64,000 bases of DNA from Hydractinia symbiolongicarpus (Eukaryota; Cnidaria; Hydrozoa; Anthoathecata; Hydractiniidae), in contig NC_079888.1 of the NCBI RefSeq assembly GCF_029227915.1, forward strand, positions 7,001,001 through 7,065,000, written 5' to 3'. Each line of letters opens with the position of its first letter. Within the stretch, counting starts at the first letter, position 1. Positions 1 through 12,948 of this stretch are shown here, piece by piece. The translations under genes and the position numbers were made by a program. The notes below the pieces were generated by a model that had not been told where the DNA came from, searched no databases, and was given only the letters and a program-made list of their open reading frames with translations.

Positions 1-2
1 AC

Positions 3-2471
3 ACATTACGTCAGATGCACATACTCCACAAGCTGCTTATTTTATTAGACATGGATTATTTTTGTTATGACGTGTCAACAGATTGGAAGATTTTAGAAAA
101 TAATAACACAATAGCTGAAACCCCTCTACAGCGTGTCAGCTACAATATACTCACTACACAGGAGGGAAGTCGTGGTATTGAAGCAGCTGAATGCATCTGC
201 ATTATTGATATCTACGACTGCAATTTAAAACATTTAACGTTGGAAGGTATGTCAAGAGCGACGCAAGAATTGCTTCTTGTTTCAACATGCTGCATTACGC
301 AATCAAATATGCCAATATCATCAACTGGGCAAATTATTCGGGAACTATTGTCTGAATATCTCATAGAAAACCGTTTAACACGAGTTGCCAGTCCAAACCC
401 GGAAGAACAATGCACAGTAGATCCAGTAAGTGAAGATAAAATAATTTTAAACGTGAACTCTTTATCTTGGCGTTATAAAGAAATGATGAAGGCTATTGAA
501 TGTATAGATGGTCCTCAAGCACCATCCACAGCTACAAACGTGCACGAAATCGTACTGAAAAAGTAGGTAGTTTGCGTTTAAAATGTTGGATTTGTTGCGA
601 TAGCAGTTTTGTACACCACAAAATGTTAAATTTTTTGTAACAAAAGTTTAAAAACTACTTAATTAACAAAGAGGAATATTTCTATTTTTATTTTAGTCTT
701 TATCCTCCTAAAAGAGTCAACAATGTGAAGTGTGCGTATTTATCAAACACAACATGTGAAGTAAGCTGGAGAAATGAAGGCTACATTTATACAGTTAAAA
801 AACAAAAAAACAACAGTTCCCTTTGGAAGAATATTGCAAGAAATATAACCTCTGCCAAATATAAAATGGAGGATGTAATAATTGATGAAAACTACAAATT
901 TTGTGTTGTTGCTAGTAATCAAGTTGGTCAATCTGATCACAGCATTGTGTCTTATTGCCACAGGTAAAACAATTTGACATACCTGTCCGTCCGTCCGTTC
1001 GTGCGTTTGTGTTTTTAAACGTATGTATGTATTTATTTATTTAGGCCTTTATTTGCGGAAGGAGAAGAAGATGATGAAGATGAAAATATCACTTTTGAAG
1101 GTAACATAGCAGTTTACAATATCATTAATTTCGTCACACACACTTTTATCTTAAATCTTAAGGCATCATAACCTCGTCCACGGCGGTTCTTGCCTATCGA
1201 AGCAGCAGCGAAGAAGTGCCAGCAGCTTTGACATCAGGCAACAAACCCTGTGAACAAGGTCCCGAATTTAGCAATTTTCGCGAAATCAAGTTCGTGCGCA
1301 AATTTTGCGAAATTAAAAAATCATATAGGTGAACGTTTTAATTTTTATTTCAAATAATACAATTTTATAAAAATTTGTATAACGAAGAATTTTAAGTTTT
1401 TTGAAATATTTAGCAGTAAAAAAGAAATTGTGAATTATTCGCAATCATTATAATTAGACATTTTGCAAATTGAGCGTAAATTCTGAAAAACTTAAAGCTT
1501 GAGGTTTGTAAAAGCAAGTCATCAGTACCATGTACAAGTTAAATAAATTTCTATACGGAAATTCTTTTTTTCATCTATATTATAATACCCGTATACGTCT
1601 GTCCGTCCGTCCGTCTGTCACGCAAAATGGTAGCTTAGCTGCGCAGGTAGCGAGACGCACGCAATGCGGTATAAAAAGGACGGGCGAACCCGTGGATTTT
1701 TTCACGGGTTAACGACTAGTGTTTTATAATTCTTCAGCTTTGTTTCACAGATATCGAAGAACTGATTTTCAGTGACGATATACGTGAAATGAACCATCTC
1801 CTTGCATCTCACCCCAAGATTGTCATTATGAGAGATAACTTCGAACGCACCCCATTGATGTCAATGGTACGTCGCAGCGACAATACAGCAATGGTGGAAC
1901 TGTTGATCGGATTCGGAAGCGATGTTTGGGCAGAAGATGCAGGGAAAAGTAACAGCTATCATCTGGCATCATGGAGCAGTCATCATAAAGTGCTGAAAAT
2001 GTTATGCATGTATGATTCATCAAACATCAACCGCGGAGACCTTGAAAATCGCACGCCGTTACATTGGGCGGCATTGTGTGGTAGCTTACAGTGCGTTGAT
2101 GTGTTGTTACGTCTCCATGATGTTGATACCACTATTAGAGATGCAGATAGACGAACTGCTTCTGATGTTGCTGGAATGTGGAGAAAGAAACATAATCGTC
2201 AGAAGATTAGGAAAATGATTACAGAATATGAGGTAAGTAAGATCAACTCTTTCTACATCGAACTTTCAAGACCGGGATATTTTTTGGATATGGAGGATGT
2301 TGTGAGGTAGGAAACGATACAGGCAATGAATCAAAGTACTTGTTCGAAATAGAGAGATATTCGAGAGAAGAAGAGTCCACTGTAAAATGTATGGAGGAGT
2401 TAGATAATAAAAAGATGAATGTTTATTTCTCCGTTTTTAAGAATTTCCAACATTGCAAACAATCAAATTAG
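3..2471 (+). CDS. Fibronectin III + ankyrin repeat protein (FANK1-like), 5' part outside window
   Basis: Exons fit in phase at 3-562, 697-963, 1045-1100, 1163-1258, 1751-2232 and 2442-2471 (stop TAG), giving 496 visible residues; the frame is open to the window edge, so the true start may lie outside. About 186 N-terminal residues are unrecognised. The second exon encodes a fibronectin III-like beta-sandwich (PPKRVNNVKC start, CEVSW core, YKFCVVASNQVGQSDHS end). A short acidic linker (EGEEDDEDENITFE) follows. The 1751-2232 exon encodes ankyrin repeats (ERTPLMSMVRR, then ENRTPLHWAALCGSLQCVDVLL). FN3 before ankyrin is the FANK1 order, the reverse of ANKFN1. No signal peptide or membrane segment is visible, so it is probably cytoplasmic or nuclear. 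Uncertain points: the last 9-codon exon (good pyrimidine-rich acceptor but tiny) and the weak donor at 1259. The domain reading is firm; the orthology is an inference. Confidence 0.72.
1580..1720 (+). repeat. Dispersed ~140-bp repeat, family R1
   Basis: Lies in the fourth intron of the FN3-ankyrin gene. It starts near an ATAATACCCGTATACG block, passes through GTCCG repeats and a CGGGCGAACCCGTGG block, and ends in ACGACTAGT. An inverted, closely matching copy is at 34426-34559, with decayed copies at 5328-5440, 39615-39690 and 63361-63480. No coding capacity. Superfamily not recognised. Confidence 0.7.
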
Positions 2472-3028
2472 CTACACTTACTCGAACTAAGCTTGACGAA
2501 CAATGTAATTGTAATGAATAACGTACTGTAAATTTAAACACGTTTTTCTTAGGAAGCGAAGAAATGATGTGATCGGAAAATGAAATAGAATGTTGGAATA
2601 GAATGTTGGGTACGCATCATATAAATTTTACTTTATATACAACAATGTAACAAGTATTGTTCTGTTCTTTAGAAGAGGAACGTATGCACATTGTTTTAAA
2701 CGAAAGTGTTGAATCAACGAGACAAAATACAGATGAAAAATTTGTAGTATTTGTCCATATATTCTCCATATGCTCCATATATTCTATAGTATTTGCTAAT
2801 GATATACTACTATATATGAAACTTGTAAAAATATTTTTAAAATAATTTGCATAAATATTTGTAACTATTTTTATTTTTCTATTAACAAATATATACAAAC
2901 AGTTATCTTGTTTTGCAAACTAAACTTTTCTCATGTGGTTGCAGCAGTTGTTCTGTTGACATCGCAACATCATAGGGATTTGTGATGCATACTCAAATGC
3001 AGTATGTTGTGGTCAGGAATATATGAAG
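2472..3028. other. Intergenic, 3' flank of FN3-ankyrin gene and of Rho copy 1
   Basis: No gene seen. The part from about 2938 to 3028 resembles the region just 3' of Rho copy 3 (about 9770-9892), including AGTTACAGCAGAAT directly before the stop codon. It is therefore probably the 3' UTR of Rho copy 1 on the minus strand. Confidence 0.5.
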
Positions 3029-3607
3029 TTACAGCAGAATACATTTTCCCTTTTTCTTCTTTTTGACCTGAAGTGCAGCCCGTGTTGCAGTTTCAAAAAC
3101 CTCACGTACACCTTCTTTAGATATAGCAGAACATTCAAGGTATGAAAAAGCTTTAATTTTTTCAGCCATTTCTCTTCCTTGTTCAAATTTCACAGGTCTT
3201 TGTCTTATCCTCTGCAATTCTCTTTTTGTAGTTTCGTCATCACGCAAATCTTTTTTATTTCCAACTAAGACAATAGGAACATTAGGACAAAAGTGATTTA
3301 CTTCTGGAGTCCATTTTTCTGGAATATTTTCTAAACTCTCTGGTGAATCTATGGAAAAGCACATAAGTACCACATCAGTGTCAGGATATGATAAAGGTCT
3401 CAATCTGTCGTAGTCTTCTTGACCAGCTGTGTCCCACAATGTTAATTCGACTTGTTTTCCATCTACTTCTATATCAGTAACATAGTTTTCAAATACAGTT
3501 GGTACGTAAACTTTTGGAAACTGATCTCTGGAAAACACAAAAAGAAGGCAGGACTTTCCACAAGCTCCATCACCAACAACTACCAACTTCTTACGAATGA
3601 CCACCAT
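3029..3607 (-). CDS. RHOA: RhoA-type small GTPase, tandem copy 1
   Basis: A complete 192-residue Rho-family GTPase in one uninterrupted exon; RhoA is usually 193 residues. Visible motifs: P-loop GDGACGKS at 12-19, switch [10 protein letters not shown], switch [23 protein letters not shown] with Gln63 kept, base-recognition NKKDL, ECSA near the end, a polybasic KKKKKGK tail and CAAX box CILL (geranylgeranyl type). It should cycle between GTP and GDP at the membrane and control actomyosin. I chose the ATG at 3607 because MVVIRKKL aligns with the standard MAAIRKKL start and because a splice acceptor (AG at 3609-3610) sits one base before it, which makes the upstream in-frame ATG intronic. Odd: Ser19 instead of the Mg-binding Thr19, and Phe23 instead of Ile; both are shared with copy 2. 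Residues unique to this copy (TDIEVD, VELTLWD, VVLMCF) show it is the most diverged in protein sequence. Confidence 0.95.
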   Translation of the reverse strand: MVVIRKKLVVVGDGACGKSCLLFVFSRDQFPKVYVPTVFENYVTDIEVDGKQVELTLWDTAGQEDYDRLRPLSYPDTDVVLMCFSIDSPESLENIPEKWTPEVNHFCPNVPIVLVGNKKDLRDDETTKRELQRIRQRPVKFEQGREMAEKIKAFSYLECSAISKEGVREVFETATRAALQVKKKKKGKCILL

Positions 3608-3896
3608 TCTATGTATGAAAAAGAATATAACAACTGACAATTAAACAATGATTAAAATCTTTCAGTCAGTAAACTTTATCTTACAAACATGTGCCACAAA
3701 TTTACTAGCAGTACTTCAATGGTTATAGCAAGAGATCAAATTATCATTAGCCGAGTCAGTGTAGTTAACGAGCTAGCTAGCTAGCTAATTCTTGCAATTT
3801 TGAAGGTCCGACGGTAAAAAAATCTACCATTAATAAAAATTATAGTTCAACCTATAAACTTACTAGCAGTACTTCAATAATTTTAAATTTACATAC

Positions 3897-3990
3897 CTTT
3901 GTTAGTTTCACTATGTCGTTACAGTATTTAGCTATGGACCCTCAATAGGTCACCAAAATTTTCATCACACTTTTATGCTTTTTCCGATGT
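3897..3990 (-). other. Putative 5' UTR exon of Rho copy 1
   Basis: On the minus strand a CTAACAAAG|GTATGT donor lies at 3896/3897. It pairs with the acceptor at 3609-3610 to give a 288-base intron. The same exon edge is present at 11129 (copy 3) and, diverged, at 7785 (copy 2), which supports it as a real untranslated exon. The transcription start is unknown. Spliced-leader trans-splicing onto the acceptor next to the ATG is an alternative. Confidence 0.45.
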
Positions 3991-6684
3991 AGATTTCTGA
4001 TTCCACAACATTACAAATGAAAGTACTTGTTTCAGTTGGACAAGAAAGCGATATTGATTTTTACTCATTATAGTTGTGGCGTTTATATCTTCGGTACAGT
4101 TGCTAGCTCGGTGTATCTGAGAATTTTAACTTTAGTAGGCAGAAAGCTATAAATTGATTTGTTGATTTTAAGCCAATTGCATGGTCGTATTTGCTTATGA
4201 AGAACTTTTCTTTCGTGTGCAAAAAAAAGCCTATGAAAAAACAATCGAATGTACTTATTCAACACTTCTGATAACAAAACGTAGTGAAATGTTTTTCTGT
4301 TTAATTAAAAACAAATGACGTTGTCAGTGTATTTTACTGACTGTGTGCATATTAATATTTGATTGGCTGTTAAAGATAACGAATTGAAATTGTGCTTAAT
4401 TATGCAATTTTTACATCCGTGACGCGCATAATTACATGAAAGATTATGAATACCATTAAAAGGGCGCAATAAGCAATATTCTTTCTTCTTTACACATCTC
4501 TCTAACAATGAATTAGAACAGGAAAAACAACAGTATTGGAGTATTTTGGTATATAGGTACGGGCGGTATATTAGTATGGAGTAAATTGATAGTTGGTACA
4601 TCGCATGACATATTTTATAGAACATATTTTATATTCATCACAGATCTCTGTACCTGACATTGACTTTTAATCAGTAACTGGATAAAAACCTTTCCCAGTA
4701 TCCACACGGCCAAACGTGGATTGCATTTTTTGTGCGTATTTTTTAAGAAAAAACCTGTGAAGCTAGTCACTTTACAGTTGTCGATGTCTATTCTGATGCG
4801 CATGCGCATAACCCGAAAAGACGGGTTACATTATCGTGCAGAATCCGAGAAGAAACTATGTTTCCAACTTATCGCAGAACGTCGGAAATAGTGCTTCTAT
4901 TATTTGTTGCGTTAATGCGTTACTTTTCACTGATTCATAAAATTAGAGAATTCAGTTTTACGACGGGACTGATCATGTGGACGAAGTCAACTCTGTGCTG
5001 CTACGATATCAAAAAAGCGTAGAAAATTCGTGCGAACAAAGTATATTAAAATTCGTGCGAAAAAAGTATGTTAAAATTCGTGCGAAAAAAGTATATTAAA
5101 ATTCGTGCGAAAAAAGTAGATTAACAAGCAGCTTAAAAAGCACTGAGAAAACGAAGAAATGAATATCAATATCTAAAAATAAATATCTTTTTCTCCTTCA
5201 GATTCTTTTTATCATCTTCAACTCCAAATTATTAATCCATTAAAAAAAAACATTTCGTCACTTAGATAATTTTTACGAGCATCAAATTGTATGTTTTTCT
5301 AGGTTTCTGCTTTTTTATTCTGTAAAGCAATTATAATACCCGCACACGCTTGACTGTCATACAAGATGGTAATCGTTATAGCGAAACACACAAAATGTAA
5401 TAAATAAATGACAGGCGAACCCGTGGTTAAAATAACACAAAACTAGCATGTTTTCTTTTACTATATCTTAGTATTTATTATGAATTTTTAACTCAGTAAA
5501 TGTTTCAATTCCAATGGAAACCAAAAACAAACATTCATGAACAAAATCCCACAATCGTTTTGATTCGCGAAAAATTCTCGCGAAAAATTCTCGCGAAGTG
5601 AAACCTGTTGAGATTCTTTAAAATAAATATCTTTAAAAAGAGGTTAAAAAAGCAGCCTCCGTGCTCACACATTATTAATAACCAGCTACAAACAAGATCA
5701 CGTATCCTCCACTCAATTTTGCGATGTCTCACGATAAAAGTGCTTGCAGAAAAATGTATCAGCAAAAATTTAATATCAGAAAAGGATCAAAACAGATTAC
5801 TCATTCTTGACTTCTAATGCTTTTATATTGATTAAATTTGATGCAACTTTATGAATGCAGAAGTTTTTATAAATGTAAAAGTCACGGTTTCAATCAACTC
5901 TCATATTTTAAAACCTTTGATATATATATTTAGCGGCCTATTGATACAGCATCTGCTGTGATGCGAGTGAGTAGATAGTTATACCCTATATCACTGACCG
6001 ACAACGTATTTTATATACTTTTTTCACCGTTTTTTACATAACAATAAACATGAGCTTTGTTGAAGGTAGCTACCTAGACGAAGGCGTTTAGTGCTTACAT
6101 GACCGTTGTGTAAAAACTTAAGACACATGTAGCGCCCCTTTTGATTTCATTTATCTTATATTCATTTCGAAAAAAGATCACAGGACAGCACAACTTCTCT
6201 TTTTTTTTGCTTGAATGGCAGCTCGTAACATAGCTAAACATTTAAGATATGAAAATGGATATCTTTAACTGTTTTTATATAATTTTTATCGTCAGCGGTA
6301 ACGTACAGGTTGCTGTTACACATTAAGGACTATAAACTTAAGGACTTGATTAAGTAACAATTTGGTAACGCTGAATTGATGCCATTGATGTCCTTCTATA
6401 TCAAAGATATAATCATAAAATCAAGTTCTTGAACTTGACGTTTTCAAAATGATAAATTCTGAAAACATTGATTATTTCTTGCAATAACTGCTTTACAGAG
6501 GAACAAAGAAGCAGTAACCAAAATATTTCGTTATGTGCATAAATTTTTTTTTTCAATAAAAAATATTTTTACATATGAAGATATAAATTATTTAAAAGTA
6601 TTTTCCAATAATCACAATGCACTTATTACCAGCAAAACATACTTTTTTTAAGCATCGTATAATTCGGATGTTTCATAAACACAA
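3991..6684. other. Intergenic upstream of Rho copy 1, downstream of copy 2
   Basis: No gene recognised. Blocks near 4150-4215 and 4318-4400 resemble blocks upstream of Rho copies 2 and 3 and probably belong to the duplicated 5' region. A 25-bp tandem repeat lies at 5022-5122 and a decayed R1 repeat at 5328-5440. A short TCTCGCGAAAAAT tandem is near 5570-5600. The rest is AT-rich. Confidence 0.6.
5022..5122 (+). repeat. Tandem repeat, ~25-bp unit, 4 copies
   Basis: Four successive units of the form AAAATTCGTGCGAAAAAAGT plus ATATT, with single-base differences. The GTGCGAA core recurs in other AT-rich repeats of the window. Confidence 0.85.
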
Positions 6685-7263
6685 TCACAACACAGCGCAA
6701 CTTCCCTTTTTTTTCTTCTTTGCTTGAATCGCAGCTCGTGTTGCACTTTCGAAAACTTCACGTACACCTTCTCGCAACATAGCTGAACATTCAAGATATG
6801 AAAACGCATTAATTTTTTCAGCCATTTCTCTTCCTTGTTCGAATTTTACAGGCTGTTGTTTTGTTTTTTGCAATTCTCTTATTGTATATTCATCATTACG
6901 CAAATCTTTTTTATTTCCAACTAAGACAATAGGTACATTAGGACAGAAATGTTTTACTTCTGGAGTCCATTTCTCTGGAATATTTTCAAAACTGTCTGGG
7001 GAATCTATGGAAAAGCACATCAGAATAACATCAGTGTCAGGATATGATAACGGTCTTAATCTGTCGTAATCTTCTTGTCCAGCTGTATCCCACAATGCCA
7101 ATTCGACTTGTTTGCCATCTACTTCTATATCAGCAACATAGTTTTCAAATACAGTTGGTACGTACACTTCTGGAAACTCATCTTGAGAGAACACAAAGAG
7201 TAGGCAGGACTTTCCACAAGCTCCATCGCCAACAATGACTAATTTCTTACGAATGGCTGCCAT
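6685..7263 (-). CDS. RHOA: RhoA-type small GTPase, tandem copy 2
   Basis: A complete 192-residue single-exon Rho GTPase starting [19 protein letters not shown] and ending in a KKKKKGSC tail with CAAX box CAVL. Switch I (YVPTVFENY), switch II with Gln63, NKKDL and ECSA are intact, so an active GTPase is expected. It shares Ser19 and Phe23 with copy 1, but elsewhere reads like copy 3 and standard RhoA ([28 protein letters not shown]). Local changes are SQDEFPE before switch I and SAMLREGV near the end. A splice acceptor (AG at 7266-7267) lies two bases before the ATG. Its flanks are the most diverged of the three copies, so it is probably the oldest branch or has been overwritten less by gene conversion. 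Confidence 0.95.
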   Translation of the reverse strand: MAAIRKKLVIVGDGACGKSCLLFVFSQDEFPEVYVPTVFENYVADIEVDGKQVELALWDTAGQEDYDRLRPLSYPDTDVILMCFSIDSPDSFENIPEKWTPEVKHFCPNVPIVLVGNKKDLRNDEYTIRELQKTKQQPVKFEQGREMAEKINAFSYLECSAMLREGVREVFESATRAAIQAKKKKKGSCAVL

Positions 7264-7784
7264 GTCTAAAAATCAAGATATAAAAATACGAGAAAAAATT
7301 ACAAATTCTAAAAAAAAATCATGCAGTGCTTTCAACTGACAGTATTACTATTTTCATTTGTAGTTTATTTTGCAAATCCACAATCTGACTTTAAAGGGTG
7401 GGTAATCGAAACGGTTTGACTATAGATTGTAAAAAAACAGAATACATACTGTGGTTCTAACTATGGCTTCATATTAACGAGTCAGTTTGTATTTATTTTA
7501 ACAAATTTGCAGACCAAGTCAAGTCAATGTTTGTCCTATTCAGTCAAATTAGGAAATACGGGACTCACAACTTATATGCTTTTCTTTTAATTGAAAATTG
7601 AAGAAGAAATTTATTCAGCTTGTTACACAGAATCATATCAATAAGTCTTTATCTTAAGCATTTTAGTGCAACTGCCTGATTATTTGAGAACTAACTATTG
7701 TTATTGGAATGTTAATACATTTCCATTCTTTAAGAAGGACATTACACAGAAACAAAGCTGCGAACACAATATATATTCATATAC

Positions 7785-7830
7785 CTTGTTTAATTTCTTT
7801 GTTGTCGTTTTGCCTATCCAATGTAGAATA
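7785..7830 (-). other. Putative 5' UTR exon end of Rho copy 2
   Basis: The minus-strand donor at 7783-7784 follows a sequence alignable with the copy 1 and copy 3 UTR exon (ending AACAAG instead of AACAAAG). Paired with the acceptor at 7266-7267 it gives a roughly 517-base intron. The upstream limit of the exon is a guess. Confidence 0.35.
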
Positions 7831-9892
7831 TGTTTTATATGACCAATAAATGTGGATGTTCTGGTTGAGAAAGGGAATAAATATGTTTTATAGCTATAAA
7901 CACGATGAAGATATGTTAGACACGAAATTCAAGCTTTAGTCGGCGGAAATTATCACAACTTTAAAGATGATTGGTTCATTTTAAACCAATCGTGTGCTCC
8001 CATAAACAAGAACAATTCGACTTTTGCATACTTTCGTCCTGAAAATACACGACTTTATAATCCGATTCAGCATAAATTGTAACCACATACTTATTAAGAA
8101 AAATATAAGAATATTTTGTCAACAGATAAGTAACGCAATTAAAATCAGCGAACGTCAGCAAAATTTGAACGCAGTGTATTTTGAGGACTGTATGTACCAC
8201 TATCCTGTGATTGGTTGTTATATATATAATTCTAAATATGCGTAAGCTATGCATCTTCTCAGAGGCGAACCGTATTTAAAGGACTCGATTTAACACCACA
8301 TTTCAATTGATGTGTAAAACGGGAATAGGGGTTTCAGTTTGTTACCGGGGGCAAGTAATTTCGCCTAACATTTAGGAAATTCCATAGAAACAAGCAGTGT
8401 ACCCAATAATAATTAACTTTCCCGTAAACTTTTTTCTGCGAGGTGCAAAAATGTCTTGCGCGATGATTTGTTGACGAATTAGTCATTTTAAGATATTTGG
8501 TGAAAATATTTTTCGCGAATCTGCTGATACTTTTACTACAATTTTATCATTTCTAGCTATTTGTTGAAATAAGACAGCCTTAAATTGAACCTTCGCCTAG
8601 ATCAGTTTTATGTATTGACCTTTCTGGGAAATTTCGCGCAGACAAATTTTCCCATGGATAAAATTTGCGAAAATTAATCAACGTAAAGTATTTAACTGAG
8701 AAACATCTTGTGGCAATTTTTTATAGCGACAGTGAGTGGGACAAGCAATTTTTTGCAAAGAAAGTTTAGTCATCTAGGAAGAATTAGTTTATTGGCACCA
8801 TCATTTTGTGTTCCAATGATTGCTGTCAACAGGTCTGTTCAAAAGGTTCAACAATAACGGACGTGTTCAGCAACGTTACTCAAGGAAATCCAATTCTCAG
8901 CCAGTGTTTAGTGGTTGGCTAAACCACTGACAAAGGATCGCATATATTATAGTTTTCACGGCTCCTCAAGTTAAGGATTTTTCATTTGACTTTCTGAAAG
9001 TGTTAAGGTTATCTTTCCAGTATATATAAGGACACACAAAAGGCTTTACTGTCAACCAGCCTCTACTTTCATGTTTTTAGGCTATGTTTGTTTTGGCCTT
9101 AAAATGCTTAGCAGCAAGAGCCCTGCAATTTAATGAATTCTTTTTTTTTTAAATTTCTCATTGTTTCGCGAGTTTGCAGTTAAAGGACCTATGATCTTAT
9201 ACTATATCTAAAACATGATTGACTAAAAATCATATTAAAACTGGCAGGCATTTTATCTTTTTTCCGGCAGATTGGAAATTGTTACGTTCGGGAAACTAAA
9301 ATCTTTCTCCATGTAGGTAATATTTATTTGTTAGCAATGAAGATTGTCCACATTATACAAAAACTGTCGATTAATTTCAGAATACACAAAAATTAGGTAT
9401 TTATATAGAAAATAAAAATATCTTTACACATCAAGAATATGAAACTTGTACAAATTTTTTTTTCAATAATTTACATAAGAATGCTATTGTTACTTAAATA
9501 TCACCATGAAAGAAGTAGAGAAACAAAGGATTATTTTCGTGAAATACCACATCAACATTCACAAAATGTCTCTAGGTACACTAGATTACAAAACTTTCAC
9601 AAATAACTTAACTAGGAGTTTTGAAAATAAGTTGGTTTTCCGTAACATTTTAATTTTTTCCTAAACAAAAAAAAACATACATCTACCTTGAAAAAAGACA
9701 CAAAGGCATATCAATGTGCTACAAGGAAAAATGTTTCTTTGCCAAAAATGTCATTGTAACAGTTGTTGAAAATGTTAAATATGTTATTCTGTTGGCACCA
9801 TAACCAAATAGGGATTTCCAATGCATTTTCCAATACAGCATGTTGTTATACAAAGCATTCATAGAATGTTATCAACTCACGAATATATCAAG
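7831..9892. other. Intergenic upstream of Rho copy 2, downstream of copy 3
   Basis: No gene seen. Blocks at 7962-8035 (GATTGG ... AACCAATC) and 8160-8235 match upstream blocks of the other copies. The stretch 8440-8700 carries several TTCGCGAA/TTTGCGAAAATT words typical of a decayed AT-rich repeat. The last 120 bases resemble the 3' flank of copy 1. Confidence 0.55.
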
Positions 9893-10615
<723 letters not shown>

Positions 10616-10953
10616 TTAGCTATTTATAGTTACTTGCTGAAGCCTAGACACACCGTATTTTCAACTACTAGCCAGATATAATTGGACTGTTAACGTATTA
10701 CTATACTTATAACGCTTCTTAAAATTGACGTTACATATGTACAAAGATGTAAAGCTACAAAGATGTATTTTAAAAGGAGAAGTTGTTGCAAGAATTAAAA
10801 ATATATCTGCATAATTGTATTGTGACATTCAAACGTAGATAAGACAGTTCTGCTAGCTAGTTCATAACATTTTATAAAAATCCCTTTATATTTTACCTCC
10901 TTCCTTGTGTAATTAGTTGAAGATAATAGTTGATAGAACTACACTTTGATCTG

Positions 10954-11263
10954 GTTATAGCAAGAGATCAAATTATCATTAGCCGAGTCAGTGTAGTTAG
11001 CTAGCGAGCTAGCTAGCTAATTCTTGCAATTTTGAAGGTCCGACGGTAAAAAAATCTACCATTAATAAAAATTATAATTCAACCTATAAACTTACTAGCA
11101 GTACTTCAATAATTTTAAATTTACATACCTTTGTTAGTTTCACTATGTCGTTACAGTATTTAGCTATGCACCCTCAATAGGTCACCAAACTTTTCACCAC
11201 ACCTTTATGCCTTTTCTAATGTCGATTTCTGATTCCACAACATTACAAATGAAAGTCCTTGTT
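10954..11263. repeat. Duplicated 5' region of Rho copy 3, near-identical to 3728-4033
   Basis: About 300 bases covering the 5' part of the UTR intron and the UTR exon (donor at 11127-11128, exon side from 11129) match the region upstream of copy 1 with few differences. They include a GAGCTAGCTAGCTAG palindromic tract and the CTAACAAAG|GTATGT donor. Similarity begins abruptly at GGTTATAGCAAGAG, marking a duplication or conversion boundary. Confidence 0.8.
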
Positions 11264-12948
11264 TTAGTCCGTCAATTAAACTGTTATATTCTTTAGCAAC
11301 GTTAACACGCCTACGGCGCAGTTGTTAATTTGGTGAATATAAACATTGGGTTTTGAACGATGGAGAGTAGCATCATCCTTCGATGCTATTGGTTAATTTT
11401 AAGCCAATCGTGTGATCTTATTGGCTAGAACAAAAATTCCACCTCCCGTATGTGCAATACTTTCTGAAACATTCGCGAGTAAAATGTCGTCGTCTTGAGA
11501 ATACACAATCCGAAAATACAAATCAGCAATATTTAACGAAAAACAACCAGTAATATGGAAGTATTCTAAAACTTTGGTTTAAAGACCTAAGCATGTTTTT
11601 TATCAACATCTACTTATCAGCAATTTAAATGTTCGGCGGCAACATAGTGACAGACGCTGTGTATTTTCCAGACCGTGAGTTAAATCAAAATTTGATTGGC
11701 TTCTAAAAATAAATTGCCATTGTGTTTATTTACTTAATTCCTGCACCCGCGAATCCAAATTGGACCCGGTATTTTCGGGTACAGTTTCTGTAAGCGCGCA
11801 TCAAAAAACTGTCCACTCAAATCTTGATTGAAACTTACTTAAAGACCGAACTTAATATTACAATTTTTTCACTATAGCACAAGTGCAGGCGACTTTTCCG
11901 CTGAAACGTAATTTAAACTTAATTTCTATAATAATGCACAAAGTTTAAATAAATAAGTGATGCCTGTCGTAAACAAATTACATTTTTAGACAAAGTTCGG
12001 ATTCTCAGCCCATTCCATTTCATATTTTGGAAAATATCACAAACAAAAAGCGAATGCGAGTTAGGTGTCTGTTGCTGATAATTTTTTGATAAAAGTCTAA
12101 TGAATTAAATAAAATAGATCTTAGCCGGAATTTTTTTCTCACAAACTAAATTCTGCGAATTTGGGGAAACATTTTTTGCGTGCATAAATTTCGAGAATTC
12201 AACCGAAATTCAAAGGTAAATAATTCTTGGTAAAAAATAAAATTTATTTTGGCTAAAATACCACAGGGATGTAAAAGTAAGTACTTTTTCTACAATAAGA
12301 GAAAATGTTAAAATATGCGAGATATTTTCAATCAATCATTTAAGTACCTTTCCGACTAGCCATCCCAATAAAACAAAAGACGAAAACGCCATCATGTTGG
12401 TTAACATTGTTGTATCAATATTTTGCGTAAATTTCACCCCTGTCCTCAGGGATTTTTGCATTTTTGATATAAGAAAGCATTAAAGAAGTAAAAATCCCTG
12501 GGGACGTGGGTGGGACTTTGTTGTAAAATTTCGCAAAACATAAAGGTTCGCAGCTGCAATTGTAACGAGTCCAAAATTCAGTTTAAAAATTTTGCACCTC
12601 TGAGAAATTGGAAGAAGCGTGGTCTAGAGTAAGACGGGGGTTTAAACCGTACCGTACCCATTTACGACACTTAAACTTTTTCTGTAAATAAATTTTGGAA
12701 TAAAAAAAGATTTGAACTATAGAAAAATAACTAATAATTATGCACGGTATTTTGACGTGCGCATATTTTTCTCATTCTCTATTTTTCAGAAAACTGAGAA
12801 AAAACATGCGCCAGGATAAATCTTGGAAAATCGTTTGATACTGATGAAAGTAAAGGCAAAACCAAGTAGGTTAATATTCACAAAATAATTTCTTAAGATT
12901 GAAAAACTCGTCATAATTTCTACAATGCTTGTTTCAATAACTTTCCGC
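11264..12948. other. Intergenic between Rho copy 3 and PMPCB 3' end
   Basis: No gene seen. Blocks at 11378-11470 (ATTGG ... CCAATC) and 11645-11735 match the upstream blocks of the other Rho copies. At 12437-12510 lies a short inverted-repeat MITE (TCCTCAGGGATTTTT paired with AAAAATCCCTGGGGA). The remainder is AT-rich. Confidence 0.55.

Noticed and set aside
1259-1331. Continuation of the FN3-ankyrin exon past 1258 to the next stop
   Set aside because: Only the donor at 1259 puts the ankyrin exon in frame; the extension enters an AT-rich GCGAAATT repeat and hits a stop.
3608-3640. Upstream in-frame ATG of Rho copy 1 (and the same for copy 3 at 10472-10534)
   Set aside because: These extensions lie in the UTR intron, before a clear acceptor, and do not match the family N-terminus.
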